Source: Oceanobacillus zhaokaii | GTDB lineage: Bacteria > Bacillota > Bacilli > Bacillales > Amphibacillaceae | Reading direction: 5' to 3' | Length of the DNA stretch: 64,000 bases | NCBI RefSeq assembly: GCF_003352005.1 | Contig: NZ_CP024848.1 | Coordinates: 1,621,001 to 1,685,000, forward strand | Shown: one piece after another, positions 42,216 to 51,550 of the stretch | How positions within the stretch are numbered: the stretch's first letter is position 1 | How the letters are laid out: each line of letters opens with the position of its first letter | The notes under the pieces: model-generated | Seen by the model: the letters and a program-made list of their open reading frames with translations, nothing else | Databases searched by the model: none | What the model was told of the DNA's origin: nothing | Made by a program: the position numbers and the translations under genes

Positions 42216-42252
42216 AATTCGTAGAAAAGTGATTAAAAAAGGGGCGTTAGTT

Positions 42253-42705
42253 ATGAGTATGACACAAGATAGGCAATTAGTTGATATAGCTGTTGCTGAA
42301 TTAATGATATCTTCGGAAAAAGTTGCCCATGTACAGTTAAATAATCCGTTAGAACATGCGTTATTAGTATTAGTAAAATCTGGATATTCAGCAGTTCCAG
42401 TTTTAGATGCAACCTATAAATTAGCAGGCATAATTGGCAAGACAGTAATATTAAATCAAATACTTGGTCTTGAGCGTTTTGAAATAGAGAAGCTTTCGGA
42501 AATGCGGGTTCAGGAGATTATGCAACATGATGTAACAACCATATCGAAGGAAAATAATTTACTTGATGGTTTAAATGCGATTATAGATAATAATTTTATT
42601 TGTGTTGTTGATGAAGAGGGCTACTTTGATGGAATTCTAACAAGAAGAGCAATCTTAAAACAATTAAAAAAAGAAATTTATTCTTCAAAGCAATATTTAA
42701 AATAA
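42253..42705 (+). CDS. cbpB: CBS-domain c-di-AMP-binding protein (YkuL)
   Basis: 150-residue protein of two CBS motifs: LMISSEKVAHVQLNNPLEHA to LAGIIGKTVIL, and EIMQHDVTTISKENNLLDGL to FDGILTRRAILKQL. It matches YkuL/CbpB (DarB), which binds c-di-AMP and, when free of it, stimulates Rel-dependent (p)ppGpp synthesis and pyruvate carboxylase in relatives. ATG at 42253 follows AAAGGGGCG; a GTG at 42229 is less likely. It lies just after a repeat copy. Confidence 0.88.
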   Translation: MSMTQDRQLVDIAVAELMISSEKVAHVQLNNPLEHALLVLVKSGYSAVPVLDATYKLAGIIGKTVILNQILGLERFEIEKLSEMRVQEIMQHDVTTISKENNLLDGLNAIIDNNFICVVDEEGYFDGILTRRAILKQLKKEIYSSKQYLK

Positions 42706-42801
42706 GACACTGATAGGTATCCTCCGTTTCACTGTATATTTTCGATGTTTACGGTAAAACTACAGGTGAATATTTTTTCTAATGTAGAGGAGGAAATACT
42801 T

Positions 42802-43044
42802 GTGGCACGTATTGGAGTTGAAGAAACACTTTCAGATGTAAAAGCAGCATTAACCGAGCTTGGTCATGAAGTTGTAGATTTGCGGTCTGAAGCTGACGCA
42901 GCAGGTTGTGATTGCTGTATCATTTCTGGTCAGGATAAGGATGTTATGGGAATTTCAAATGCCGTTATATCTGGGCCTGTAATTAATGCACAAGGGTGCA
43001 ATGCTGAAGACATATGTGACATGGTTAACCAGCGATTAAGCTAA
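42802..43044 (+). CDS. ykuS: YkuS-family (UPF0180) protein
   Basis: 80 residues from GTG at 42802, which follows GAGGAGG at a normal distance; the frame extends upstream to 42745 without a ribosome site, and the family begins at this point (ARIGVEETLSDVKAALTELG). Conserved DAAGCDCCIISGQDKDVMGI and PVINAQGCNAEDIC are the signature, with several cysteines. Function unknown. In B. subtilis ykuS lies in the same ykuL-ykuV neighbourhood. Confidence 0.9.
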   Translation: MARIGVEETLSDVKAALTELGHEVVDLRSEADAAGCDCCIISGQDKDVMGISNAVISGPVINAQGCNAEDICDMVNQRLS

Positions 43045-43076
43045 AAAATTTCTTTAGAAGCATATATTTTTAAAGA

Positions 43077-43118
43077 GTAAACAGCCTTTCATTAATGAGA
43101 GCCTGTTTACTTTTTTTT
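43077..43118 (+). terminator. Terminator of ykuS
   Basis: GTAAACAG pairs with CTGTTTAC, with an inner CTTTC/GAGAG stem, followed by eight T residues. Confidence 0.9.
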
Positions 43119-43200
43119 CGTTTTGGAACATGAATTAATGCTGAGACATATATTGTAGATAGGCATTAGACACGACAACTAAAATAAGGGAGGGCTTCCT

Positions 43201-43641
43201 ATCAAATTAAGGGATCCATTGCCTGAACTGACGGGAGCAACGACTTGGCTAAATAGTGATGCATTAAATAGACAAGATTTAATTGGTGTTACACCTACAC
43301 TGGTCCATTTTTGGTCAATTAGTTGCCATCTGTGTAAAAATGCAATGCCATATGTAAATGAATTAAGAGATTCTTATCAAAATGATGTAAATGTTATTGC
43401 AGTTCATATGCCATTGTCGAGACAGGACACAGATTTAGAAAAAATTACAAAGGTTGCCCAAGCACATAATATGACACAACCTATTTACATCGATAATGAA
43501 TTGAATTTAAGTAATCAATTCCGTACACGATATGTACCAACGTATTATTTATTTGATCAAAACGGAGAGCTTAGGCATTACCAAACAGATGGAAAAATAA
43601 GCATAATCCGCAACCGACTAAATCGTATATTAAATAAGTAA
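43201..43641 (+). CDS. ykuV: Thiol-disulfide oxidoreductase YkuV-like, apparent AUC start
   Basis: Thioredoxin-fold (TlpA/ResA-like) cytoplasmic protein, 147 residues. Active site CHLC in LVHFWSISCHLCKNAMPYVN; cis-proline in YVPTYYLFDQNG. Homologues start MKLRxPMPELTG; here the aligned sequence is IKLRDPLPELTG, and ATC at 43201 sits six bases after AAGGGAGGG. No ATG, GTG or TTG occurs between the in-frame stop at 43180-43182 and TTG at 43219, which is 25 bases from the ribosome site and would lose the first six residues. So AUC initiation, or an ATG-to-ATC change, is suggested. Confidence 0.85.
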   Translation: MKLRDPLPELTGATTWLNSDALNRQDLIGVTPTLVHFWSISCHLCKNAMPYVNELRDSYQNDVNVIAVHMPLSRQDTDLEKITKVAQAHNMTQPIYIDNELNLSNQFRTRYVPTYYLFDQNGELRHYQTDGKISIIRNRLNRILNK

Positions 43642-43654
43642 ACATAACCTCATA

Positions 43655-43688
43655 AAATACCTTTGCCAATAATTGCAAGGGTATTTTT
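43655..43688 (+). terminator. Terminator of ykuV
   Basis: AAATACCTTTGC pairs with GCAAGGGTATTT, followed by further T residues. Confidence 0.85.
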
Positions 43689-43847
43689 TATTATTTCTGT
43701 CAAAACAGGCGGCAGGCCTCCAGTACGTTAAATATGACTCTTATAAAGAAAATTTAATTGAATAAATAATGCGAAATATATGGCAATTCATTTCGGAAAC
43801 CGTTATATTAGTACATACGGGAATTAACATCCGAGGGGGGAAGTAAG

Positions 43848-45596
43848 TTGAATACGTTTAAACGGTTAAAAGGGTTTTACTGGCCATATAAGAATTATTT
43901 AATCTGGTCATTATTTTTCTTGTTATTTGTAACAGGAATTACGGTTGTATATCCCATTATTTTACAGGTAACAATTGATGAAGTTGTCGCAAAAGACAGG
44001 TACTCTCTAATCCCTTATATTTGCAGCCTATTTCTCGTACTAATGATTATGAAAGGCTTATCTACCTTTGCATTTCAGTATCTAGGTGATCTGTTTGGAA
44101 TGACTTCAGTATATAAATTGCGTGGATCAATCTATGATAAGCTGCAAGCATTATCATTCCGATATTATGATAATGCCAAAACAGGTGATATTATGTCTCG
44201 CTTAACAGCAGATGTAGAAGGGTTTCGCTTCTTCTTGTCAGCTGGAATTGCGGAATTAATTCGTACGATTTTATTAATTGTGATTAGTTTAGGTGTTATG
44301 TTTTACTACTCAGTCCCATTAGCAGTTGTAACGATGGCTGCAATGCCTTTTCTAATTATTGTTGTTTACCAATTTGATAAGCGTGTACATCCTGCATTTC
44401 GAAAGATAAGAAAGTCAATGGGTGTACTAAATACGAGAATCCAAGAAAATATTAGTGGAATTAATACAGTTAAATCATTATCTCGAGAAGATTTCGAGGT
44501 AGAGCGTTTTTCTGCAAGCAATGATGAGTATCGCAATAATTATATTGATACATCGAAACTTTGGGCGAAATACTTCCCACTGATGGAATTCATCGGCAAT
44601 ATTTGTGTTATTGCTTTACTCGGATATGGTGGCTATTTGGTTATTAATGGGGGGCTTGCGTTAGGGGAATTAGTTGCTTTTTTCAGTCTGGTATGGTATA
44701 TCCTGGACCCATTAATGAGTTTTGGGTTTATTATTAATCAGTTTTCACAAGCAAAGGCATCTGGTGAAAGATTAATTGAAATACTCGATGCGAAGGAAGA
44801 TATTGTGGAAAAAGAAGATGCAGTAGATTTACCGATAAGAGGTCATATTACATTTAAGAATGTCACCTTAACCTATGTTAAAGACGATGATTCCGCACTG
44901 AAAAATGTTAGTTTCGATGCACCACCTGGAAAAATTATCGGATTAATTGGGGCAACTGGGTCAGGTAAAACGAGTATTACACAACTAATTACAAGATTTT
45001 ATGAACCTGAAAATGGGGAAGTACTTGTTGATGGTCGACTTGTTTCTGATTATAGGCTTAGAAACTTACGAAAGCATATCGGATTTGTATTGCAGGAACC
45101 CTTTTTATTTTCAACGACAATTAGGGAAAACATTGCTTACGGGAATCCTAATGTAACGAATGAGCAAATTATGGATGCAGCGAAGAGGGCACAAGCGCAT
45201 GATTTTATTATGGAAATGCCAAAAGGATATAATACGATGCTAGGAGAACGCGGGATGGGCCTTTCCGGTGGTCAAAAACAGCGGATTGCAATTGCTCGAG
45301 CAATTTGTATCAATCCAAGTATTCTTGTACTTGATGATGCAACATCAGCAGTTGATATGGAAACGGAATTTAAGATACAACATGCGCTCAGAGAAGTGAT
45401 GGAAGGTAGGACCTCCTTCATTATCGCTCATCGGATTTCTTCACTAAAACATGCGGATGAGATATTAGTATTGGATGATGGTGAAATTGTCGAGCGGGGT
45501 ACCCATGATGAATTATTGAATAATAATGGACCATATGAACGCATTTATAATATTCAATATCAGGACCGGGAAGCAGTTTTGAATACAGCGAATTAA
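43848..45596 (+). CDS. ABC exporter half-transporter, degenerate-site subunit (YfiB-like)
   Basis: 582 residues: six-helix transmembrane domain (1-310) fused to a nucleotide-binding domain. Walker A GATGSGKT, Q-loop VLQEPFLFS, signature LSGGQKQR, Walker B ILVLDDATSAVD. The residue after the Walker B aspartate is D, not the catalytic E, so its composite ATP site is expected to be weak, as in BmrC/YheI-type subunits. TTG start after GGGGGGAAG. The partner gene starts 19 bases downstream. Together they form a heterodimeric multidrug exporter like YfiBC or YheIH. Confidence 0.93.
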   Translation: MNTFKRLKGFYWPYKNYLIWSLFFLLFVTGITVVYPIILQVTIDEVVAKDRYSLIPYICSLFLVLMIMKGLSTFAFQYLGDLFGMTSVYKLRGSIYDKLQALSFRYYDNAKTGDIMSRLTADVEGFRFFLSAGIAELIRTILLIVISLGVMFYYSVPLAVVTMAAMPFLIIVVYQFDKRVHPAFRKIRKSMGVLNTRIQENISGINTVKSLSREDFEVERFSASNDEYRNNYIDTSKLWAKYFPLMEFIGNICVIALLGYGGYLVINGGLALGELVAFFSLVWYILDPLMSFGFIINQFSQAKASGERLIEILDAKEDIVEKEDAVDLPIRGHITFKNVTLTYVKDDDSALKNVSFDAPPGKIIGLIGATGSGKTSITQLITRFYEPENGEVLVDGRLVSDYRLRNLRKHIGFVLQEPFLFSTTIRENIAYGNPNVTNEQIMDAAKRAQAHDFIMEMPKGYNTMLGERGMGLSGGQKQRIAIARAICINPSILVLDDATSAVDMETEFKIQHALREVMEGRTSFIIAHRISSLKHADEILVLDDGEIVERGTHDELLNNNGPYERIYNIQYQDREAVLNTAN

Positions 45597-45615
45597 TTAG
45601 GAGGTGAGCAGGATA

Positions 45616-47445
45616 ATGGCAGAAGCAACAAATAGCAAGCGGGAAAGCAGACATTTAAAGCGATTTCACTATACAGTAGATCAAGCAATAGATAAACCAT
45701 TTAACTGGAGGCAGATGCTACGCCTCCTGCAGTATGTTAAACCATATGGGAAAACATATCTGCCGGCTGCATTAATTGCAATGTTATTCTCAACAATTGT
45801 TCGTTTGACCGTACCAATATTAATAGGTAAAGTAGCAATCGATATTGCAATCGAGAATAAAGATTTTACTTTACTAACATATCTTGTGTTAGGGATAGGG
45901 ATACTTTACTTAATAAGTTACGTTGCTAACGTATTACGGATTAAATGGGTAAATAAGCTAGGGCAAAATGTTATTTTTGATTTAAGGCAGCATCTATTTT
46001 CCCATGTAGAGCGGCTGTCACATCGATTTTTTGATAGCAGGTCAGCTGGATCAATCTTAGTAAGAATATTAAATGATGTTAATTCATTGCAGGAATTATT
46101 TACGAACGGGATTATCAATTTATTGATGGACTTTGTAACACTAACTGCAATCGTTGTTATTTTATTTGCGCTAAGTCCGCAGCTCGCACTTGCAGTAATC
46201 ATTGTTATTCCACTAATGTTTCTGATTTCAACTAGATTAAGGAAGATGATTCGCAGGACTTGGCAGGAAGTAAGGATGCACCAGTCGCGATTAAATTCTC
46301 ACTTAAACGAAGGACTACAAGGAATGCGGATAACTCAATCCTTTACACAGGAGAAAGAGAATGCTGAATTTTTTAATGGTGTGAATGAGGGGTATTTTAA
46401 TAGCTTTAGAATTGCTTCGAAGCGAAGTGCTATGTTTCGCCCATTAGTGGAGATATGTGATGCAATAGGAACGATTATTTTAATCTCCTTTGGAGCCTAT
46501 TTAATTCTAAATGAAACGATTCAGGTTGGTACGTTCGTATCGTTTGCCTTCTTCCTTGGCATGTTCTGGGGACCGATTTCTAGATTAGGACAGATGTATA
46601 ATCAACTACTCATGGCGATGGCATCTTCTGAACGAATTTTTGAATTCTTGGATGAAGAGTCAAATGTAGAGGAGAAGCAGGATGCATATGTGTTTACCGA
46701 TATGAAAGGACATGTAGAATTTGATCATGTAGAATTTTCATATGAGAAAGATAGAATAGCACTGCATGAAATTTCCTTGGAGATGAAAGAAGGGGAGACT
46801 GTTGCTCTTGTTGGTCACACTGGCAGCGGAAAATCAACGATTGCTAACCTTATAAGTCGTTTCTATGATCCGACCAAAGGGGCTGTAAAGATTGATGGCA
46901 TCGATTTGAAAGATGTTACGTTAGATAGTCTGCGCAGTCAAATAAGTGTTGTTTTACAGGATACGTTTATTTTCTCTGGAACCATTATTGATAATATTCG
47001 CTTTGGCAGACCTGATGCGTCAGATGAAGAAGTTATGAAAGCTGCGAGCGTAGTTGGTGCCGATGACTTCATTAACCGCCTATCCAATGGTTATTACACG
47101 GAAGTAGAGGAGCGAGGAAATATATTATCTGCGGGTGAGCGTCAATTGCTCTCCTTCGCAAGGGCATTGTTAGCCAATCCAAGAATTATTATTCTGGATG
47201 AGGCGACAGCAAGTATCGATACGGAAACAGAAGTAAGAATTCAAGAAGCGATGCGCACCTTATTAAAGGGAAGAACATCGATTATCATTGCCCACCGATT
47301 ATCAACAATTAGGGAATCTGACACGATTTTTGTGTTAGAGCAGGGTAAGATAATTGAGCAGGGGAATCATGAAGAATTGATGAGCCAAAATGGCAAATAT
47401 TATAAGTTAGTACAATCACAGTTTCAAATGCTAGATGCAATTTAA
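45616..47445 (+). CDS. ABC exporter half-transporter, catalytic subunit (YfiC-like)
   Basis: About 609 residues: a 50-residue N-terminal extension, six transmembrane helices, then the ATPase domain. Walker A GHTGSGKS, Q-loop VLQDTFIFS, Walker B IIILDEATASID with the catalytic glutamate, and H-loop IIAHRLSTI. The signature is LSAGERQL rather than LSGGQ, so the canonical site forms from this Walker B and the partner's LSGGQ. ATG at 45616 is preferred, since an in-frame GTG at 45604 lies within AGGAGGTG. Substrates are unknown. Confidence 0.93.
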   Translation: MAEATNSKRESRHLKRFHYTVDQAIDKPFNWRQMLRLLQYVKPYGKTYLPAALIAMLFSTIVRLTVPILIGKVAIDIAIENKDFTLLTYLVLGIGILYLISYVANVLRIKWVNKLGQNVIFDLRQHLFSHVERLSHRFFDSRSAGSILVRILNDVNSLQELFTNGIINLLMDFVTLTAIVVILFALSPQLALAVIIVIPLMFLISTRLRKMIRRTWQEVRMHQSRLNSHLNEGLQGMRITQSFTQEKENAEFFNGVNEGYFNSFRIASKRSAMFRPLVEICDAIGTIILISFGAYLILNETIQVGTFVSFAFFLGMFWGPISRLGQMYNQLLMAMASSERIFEFLDEESNVEEKQDAYVFTDMKGHVEFDHVEFSYEKDRIALHEISLEMKEGETVALVGHTGSGKSTIANLISRFYDPTKGAVKIDGIDLKDVTLDSLRSQISVVLQDTFIFSGTIIDNIRFGRPDASDEEVMKAASVVGADDFINRLSNGYYTEVEERGNILSAGERQLLSFARALLANPRIIILDEATASIDTETEVRIQEAMRTLLKGRTSIIIAHRLSTIRESDTIFVLEQGKIIEQGNHEELMSQNGKYYKLVQSQFQMLDAI

Positions 47446-47452
47446 TATGACT

Positions 47453-47485
47453 AAAAGGCGTGTAACGAGAAGGTTATGCGCTTTT
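47453..47485 (+). terminator. Terminator of the ABC exporter operon
   Basis: AAAAGGCGTGTAAC pairs imperfectly with GTTATGCGCTTTT, followed by an AC and three T residues. Confidence 0.6.
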
Positions 47486-47507
47486 ACTTTTATAGTGAAG
47501 ATAGTAT

Positions 47508-47583
47508 AGGTATATTTCTGACTACATAAGTGCAACGAGGCAACTGTCATCTATACAAAAAAGAATGCCAAGTTTTCTAATAA
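47508..47583 (+). repeat. Dispersed intergenic repeat, copy C
   Basis: AGATAGTATAGG, then CTGACTACATAAGTGCAACG and GCCAAGTTTTCTAATAA. It matches the common core ACTACATAAGTGCAAC and the common end CAAGTTTTCTAAT; the middle is divergent. Confidence 0.65.
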
Positions 47584-47632
47584 AAAATGTGGTATGATAA
47601 TTTTAAATTTAGTCAAACATGGGGGTACAATG

Positions 47633-48298
47633 ATGAAGAAAGAATTTGCTGTTATTGGATTAGGTCGTTTTGGCGGGAGTATTTGCCGGGCATTAAGTAC
47701 AGAAGGAATGCAGGTACTTGCAATCGATAAAGATGAGGAGAAGGTAAATGAATTCAAAAATATTGCCTCCCATGCTGTTATATTAGATTCAACAGATGAG
47801 GTTTCTTTAAAAGAAATTGGAATATCAAATTTTGAACATGTAATCGTAGCAATTGGTGAAAATATACAAGCGAGTATTTTAACAACGGTAATCCTATCAG
47901 AATTAGGAGTACAACGAATAACAGTGAAAGCTCAAAATGATTATCATGAAAAAATATTAAATAAAATTGGTGCACATCAAATTGTACATCCAGAACGTGA
48001 TATGGGGAGAAGAATAGCTCATAATCTAATCTCAAATAATATTCTAGATTATCTAGAGCTATCGGATGAACATAGTATTGTTGAGGTTAAAGCTGGACGT
48101 AAGATGAAGGGGAAAACCTTAATCGATCTCGATATTCGTGCAAATTACGGCTGTAACGTTGTTGCGATTAAACAAGGGAAGTCAATAAATGTTTCACCAA
48201 TGGCTGATGAAATACTGAAAGAGGATGATGTTCTTATTGTTATCGGTGCGGATATTGATATTTCTAGATTTGAAAAGAATTTAGTAATTGATGATTAA
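47633..48298 (+). CDS. ktrC: Ktr potassium system regulatory subunit (KtrC/TrkA-type)
   Basis: Cytoplasmic RCK subunit, about 221 residues, gating a KtrB/KtrD channel. RCK_N Rossmann motif MKKEFAVIGLGRFGGSICRA, adenine-binding LDSTDE, HVIVAIGENIQASILTTVIL and VKAQNDYHEKILNKIGAHQI are nearly those of B. subtilis KtrC (YkqB). The RCK_C domain, a c-di-AMP site in relatives, covers about residues 135-218. ATG at 47630 or 47633, after GGGGGT. It sits, as in B. subtilis, next to rnjA; its likely membrane partner is at 33681. Confidence 0.94.
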   Translation: MKKEFAVIGLGRFGGSICRALSTEGMQVLAIDKDEEKVNEFKNIASHAVILDSTDEVSLKEIGISNFEHVIVAIGENIQASILTTVILSELGVQRITVKAQNDYHEKILNKIGAHQIVHPERDMGRRIAHNLISNNILDYLELSDEHSIVEVKAGRKMKGKTLIDLDIRANYGCNVVAIKQGKSINVSPMADEILKEDDVLIVIGADIDISRFEKNLVIDD

Positions 48299-48361
48299 GT
48301 AATGAATAGGTGATAGCCCTTTTGTGAATAACCATCATAAATCAGCGTATATTAAACAATG

Positions 48362-48397
48362 AAAAAAACCTGAGTTTATTTAAAACTCAGGTTTTTT
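48362..48397. terminator. Bidirectional terminator between ktrC and rnjA
   Basis: AAAAAACCTGAGTTT pairs with AAACTCAGGTTTTTT around a short loop. A/T tracts on both sides suit both directions. Confidence 0.92.
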
Positions 48398-48402
48398 AAA
48401 GA

Positions 48403-50070
48403 TTAAACTTCCATAATAATCGGTAATACCATTGGACGGCGTTTCGTTTTTTCGTAAAGGAATGGTGCAATGGTATCAGTAATTTCATTTTTTATTTCTG
48501 ACCATTGAGTGGTTTTTCTCTCCATTACTTTAGATAAATGACTTGAAACAAGCTTCTGTGCTTCATTTATTAAGTCTTCGGATTCTCTCATATAAACGAA
48601 CCCACGAGATATTATATCCGGACCTGCCGCGATTCTAAATTCTTTCATATTAATACTAACAACAACAATTACTAAACCTTCTTCAGAAAGGATACGACGA
48701 TCGCGTAAGACGATATTACCGATGTCGCCAATACCGCTACCATCAACATAAATAGAACCAGAAGGAATTTTACCTGCTATTTCACCTTGCTCTTTTCCTA
48801 AAGCCAATACATCTCCATTATCCATAATGAAAACATTATCAGGATCAACACCGCATGCTACTGCTAATTTCTCATGCTCTTTAAACATCCGGTACTCCCC
48901 GTGGATCGGCAGGAAGAATTTAGGTTGAATTAATCGCAGCATTAATTTTTGATCTTCTTGTGAACCATGTCCTGAAGTATGAACATTGTTTAATTTACCA
49001 TGAATAACTTCAGCTCCAGCACGATATAATTTATTTATGATTCTTGATACACTAACCGTATTTCCAGGGATTGGTGAAGATGAGAATACGACAGTGTCTC
49101 CAGGAATTAATTGGATTTGTCTATGTGTACCATTTGCAATTCTTGATAAGGCTGCCATCGATTCACCTTGTGAACCTGTGCAAAGAATAGTTACTTCATT
49201 GGCTGGCAGACGATTAAGCTGGTGTGCATCAATAAAGGTTTCTTTTGGTGCTTGAATATAACCAAGCTCAAGACCTAGAGTGATAGCCGACTCCATGCTT
49301 CTGCCGAAGACTGCAACCTTACGATTATACTTAATAGCCGATTCTATGACTTGTTGTAATCGATAAATATTAGAAGCGAAGGTGGCGAAGATAAGTCTGC
49401 CATCTGCTCGACTGAAAATATCATTGATACTTTCACCTACAACACTTTCCGACATTGTATAACCAGGTACCTCACTATTTGTACTGTCAGAAAGTAAGCA
49501 AAGTACACCATCTTTACCAATTTCGGCCATTTTTGCTAGATTCGCTGGTTCGCCAACTGGAGTGAAGTCAAATTTGAAATCTCCAGTATGAACAATACTA
49601 CCAGGTGGTGTTTTAACGACAACACCATATGCATCTGGGATACTGTGTGTAGTACGGAAAAAGCTTACGGAAGTTTTACGGAATTTAATAATATCATCTT
49701 CTTGTACAATATTTAATTTTGCAGTTCTTAATAAACCATGTTCATCTAATTTATTTCTAATTAATCCGATTGCGAGTTTTCCTGCATAAATGGGAATATT
49801 TACCTCACGTAATAGGAATGGGATGCCACCAATATGATCCTCGTGTCCATGAGTAATAAATAAACCTTTAATTTTATCTTGGTTTTGAACGATATAGGTA
49901 TAATCTGGAATTACGTAGTCGATTCCAAGTAATTCATCCTCAGGGAATTTAACCCCTGCATCAATTAAAATAATTTCATCCTGGAATTGTACGCCATACG
50001 TATTTTTACCGATTTCACCCAGTCCACCAAGTGCGAATACAGCTGTTTGATCGTTTTTAACAAATTTCAT
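48403..50070 (-). CDS. rnjA: Ribonuclease J1
   Basis: Essential 5'-3' exo- and endoribonuclease of mRNA decay and rRNA maturation, 555 residues. The metallo-beta-lactamase zinc motif is [12 protein letters not shown] (H74, H76, D78, H79), with further ligands in VHTGDFKFD. The beta-CASP region includes [17 protein letters not shown] and [20 protein letters not shown]. The C-terminal dimerisation domain ends [12 protein letters not shown]. It is preceded by rpoY with a 2-base gap, the conserved order, and ends in a shared terminator. Confidence 0.97.
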   Translation of the reverse strand: MKFVKNDQTAVFALGGLGEIGKNTYGVQFQDEIILIDAGVKFPEDELLGIDYVIPDYTYIVQNQDKIKGLFITHGHEDHIGGIPFLLREVNIPIYAGKLAIGLIRNKLDEHGLLRTAKLNIVQEDDIIKFRKTSVSFFRTTHSIPDAYGVVVKTPPGSIVHTGDFKFDFTPVGEPANLAKMAEIGKDGVLCLLSDSTNSEVPGYTMSESVVGESINDIFSRADGRLIFATFASNIYRLQQVIESAIKYNRKVAVFGRSMESAITLGLELGYIQAPKETFIDAHQLNRLPANEVTILCTGSQGESMAALSRIANGTHRQIQLIPGDTVVFSSSPIPGNTVSVSRIINKLYRAGAEVIHGKLNNVHTSGHGSQEDQKLMLRLIQPKFFLPIHGEYRMFKEHEKLAVACGVDPDNVFIMDNGDVLALGKEQGEIAGKIPSGSIYVDGSGIGDIGNIVLRDRRILSEEGLVIVVVSINMKEFRIAAGPDIISRGFVYMRESEDLINEAQKLVSSHLSKVMERKTTQWSEIKNEITDTIAPFLYEKTKRRPMVLPIIMEV

Positions 50071-50072
50071 AA

Positions 50073-50282
50073 TTAAATATTCTCCAATTCAAAATTTTCG
50101 GATTTTTGTTCATATTCCAGATGTGCAGCATCCAATGCTTGGATTAACTCGATATTATAGTTGCGATCGTTTAATTTTTTGCGGACTTCGCGCACTGAAT
50201 CTGCTTCTACATAAATACTTTTTGTTTTTTCACGAACAGGGGTCTCGCCCATAAATTCTTGATATAATACTTTATAAATCAT
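50073..50282 (-). CDS. rpoY: RNA polymerase epsilon subunit
   Basis: 69-residue small RNAP subunit (formerly YkzG, DUF1447). [20 protein letters not shown], then [20 protein letters not shown] and [15 protein letters not shown] are family-typical. It forms an operon with rnjA, as in B. subtilis. ATG follows GGAGAG. Confidence 0.95.
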   Translation of the reverse strand: MIYKVLYQEFMGETPVREKTKSIYVEADSVREVRKKLNDRNYNIELIQALDAAHLEYEQKSENFELENI

Positions 50283-50444
50283 TCCATCTCTCCTGACCTA
50301 ATTCTAATACTTTTTTATCTTTGATTGTTTAATAAAGCTAGTCACTAAATGTGATAGCTCAAATAGTTCTGTAAATTAGATGATAAAATTTTCCGTAGCC
50401 ATACCAAAATAAGCCTATTATGCTTCCGTAACATAACCAGTTTA

Positions 50445-50536
50445 GATTGGTAGTAAGAAAGTATAAAAACTTTCTTACTACATAAGTGCAACTAAGGTTA
50501 TCACCAAAAAGCTTGGTTAAACCTTACTTTTCTAAT
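50445..50536 (+). repeat. Dispersed intergenic repeat, copy D (most complete)
   Basis: TAGTAAGAAAGT (50451-50462) is inverted as ACTTTCTTACTA (50469-50480), a perfect 12-bp stem. It is followed by CATAAGTGCAACTAAGGTTA, then GCTTGGTTAAACCTTACTTT and CTAATAAT. The right half can also fold through AAGGTT/AACCTT. This copy is the best reference for the family. Confidence 0.75.
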
Positions 50537-50564
50537 AATACTTAATTCGTTGTGATTGGTGATA

Positions 50565-50669
50565 TCAATGATAGTCTTTTTTAAAAGTAGTAGGTACACG
50601 TCCTTCTTTGCCTAAAAATTCCTTCCAGCGTTTCTTTAGCTTTTCTTTTAGGCGCTTCAGCATAATCAT
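50565..50669 (-). CDS. Small basic amphipathic peptide (34 aa)
   Basis: AAGGAGACGTGC before ATG is a good ribosome site. The peptide begins MIMLKRLKEKLKKRWKEFLG and ends KEGRVPTTFKKDYH. The first 20 residues form a strongly basic amphipathic helix. A second ATG two codons later is also possible. No family was recognised. It is isolated between rpoY and def. Confidence 0.55.
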   Translation of the reverse strand: MIMLKRLKEKLKKRWKEFLGKEGRVPTTFKKDYH

Positions 50670-50884
50670 GCACGTCTCCTTCCAAATATTTAAGAAAAGC
50701 AACATAAACATCTACCGATCCAATCCCTCTTAACTACAGTATAGTACGATTTGAGGAAATTTGAAATACAAATCCATTATTTATCTTAAAAATAAGTTTA
50801 AATATCTATGGTATTTGTTGATATGATTATGTTTTGCAGAGAAATAATTATTATTCATTTTTAGTAATGAAGGGGCTAAAACGA

Positions 50885-50911
50885 AAAAAGTGCCGATCAA
50901 CGGCACTTTTT
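50885..50911. terminator. Terminator downstream of def
   Basis: AAAAAGTGCCG pairs with CGGCACTTTTT around five bases, with A/T tracts on both sides. Confidence 0.9.
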
Positions 50912-50998
50912 AAAAGAATAATTCTGCTTATACAATTAGAAAGTATTTTTAACCCCCCTAATCTGCCAAGCAATAATTATTAGTAAGTTATGTCTTAA

Positions 50999-51550
50999 TT
51001 ATTCAATCACAGTTGAGTTATCTGGGATAGCATAAGGTACTTCCTTATTAATGTGGTCATAGAACATTACACCGTTTAAATGATCAATTTCATGTTGAAA
51101 AACAATAGCTGGGTAGCCTTTTAATCTAAGTTTCACTGGATTACCATTTAAATCTGTTGCCTTGACAGTTATTCTGGCGTGACGAGGTACATAACCTTCT
51201 ACAGGGCGATCAACGGAAAGACAACCTTCACCACTAGCCAAATAGGATTGTTCGACTGAATGGCTAATGATTTTAGGATTGACTAAGCCATAATTATATA
51301 GATTTCCATCTGTATCCTCAAAGTAAACTGCAATTAATCGTTTCTCAATTCCAAGCTGTGGTGCTGCTAATCCAACACCTGCTCGCAGGTCGTATTTAGC
51401 TGCGATTTCATCATCTTGACTATTTTTCAAGAAGGTAATCATATCAAGCAGAAGCTGTCTATCCTCATCACGAAGAGGTAGCTCTACTTCTTTTGCTACT
51501 TTTTCTAATGAAGGATGTCCTTCACGAACGATGTCTTTCATGGTTATCAT
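50999..51550 (-). CDS. def: Peptide deformylase
   Basis: Fe/Zn hydrolase removing the N-formyl group from nascent proteins, 183 residues (DefB/YkrB class of Firmicutes). Active-site motifs: [10 protein letters not shown] (motif I), EGCLSVD (motif II, metal cysteine) and QHEIDHLNG (motif III, two histidines and catalytic Glu). ATG follows AAGGAGT. Single gene between rpoY and ykyA, as in B. subtilis, though ykrA is absent here. Confidence 0.97.
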   Translation of the reverse strand: MITMKDIVREGHPSLEKVAKEVELPLRDEDRQLLLDMITFLKNSQDDEIAAKYDLRAGVGLAAPQLGIEKRLIAVYFEDTDGNLYNYGLVNPKIISHSVEQSYLASGEGCLSVDRPVEGYVPRHARITVKATDLNGNPVKLRLKGYPAIVFQHEIDHLNGVMFYDHINKEVPYAIPDNSTVIE

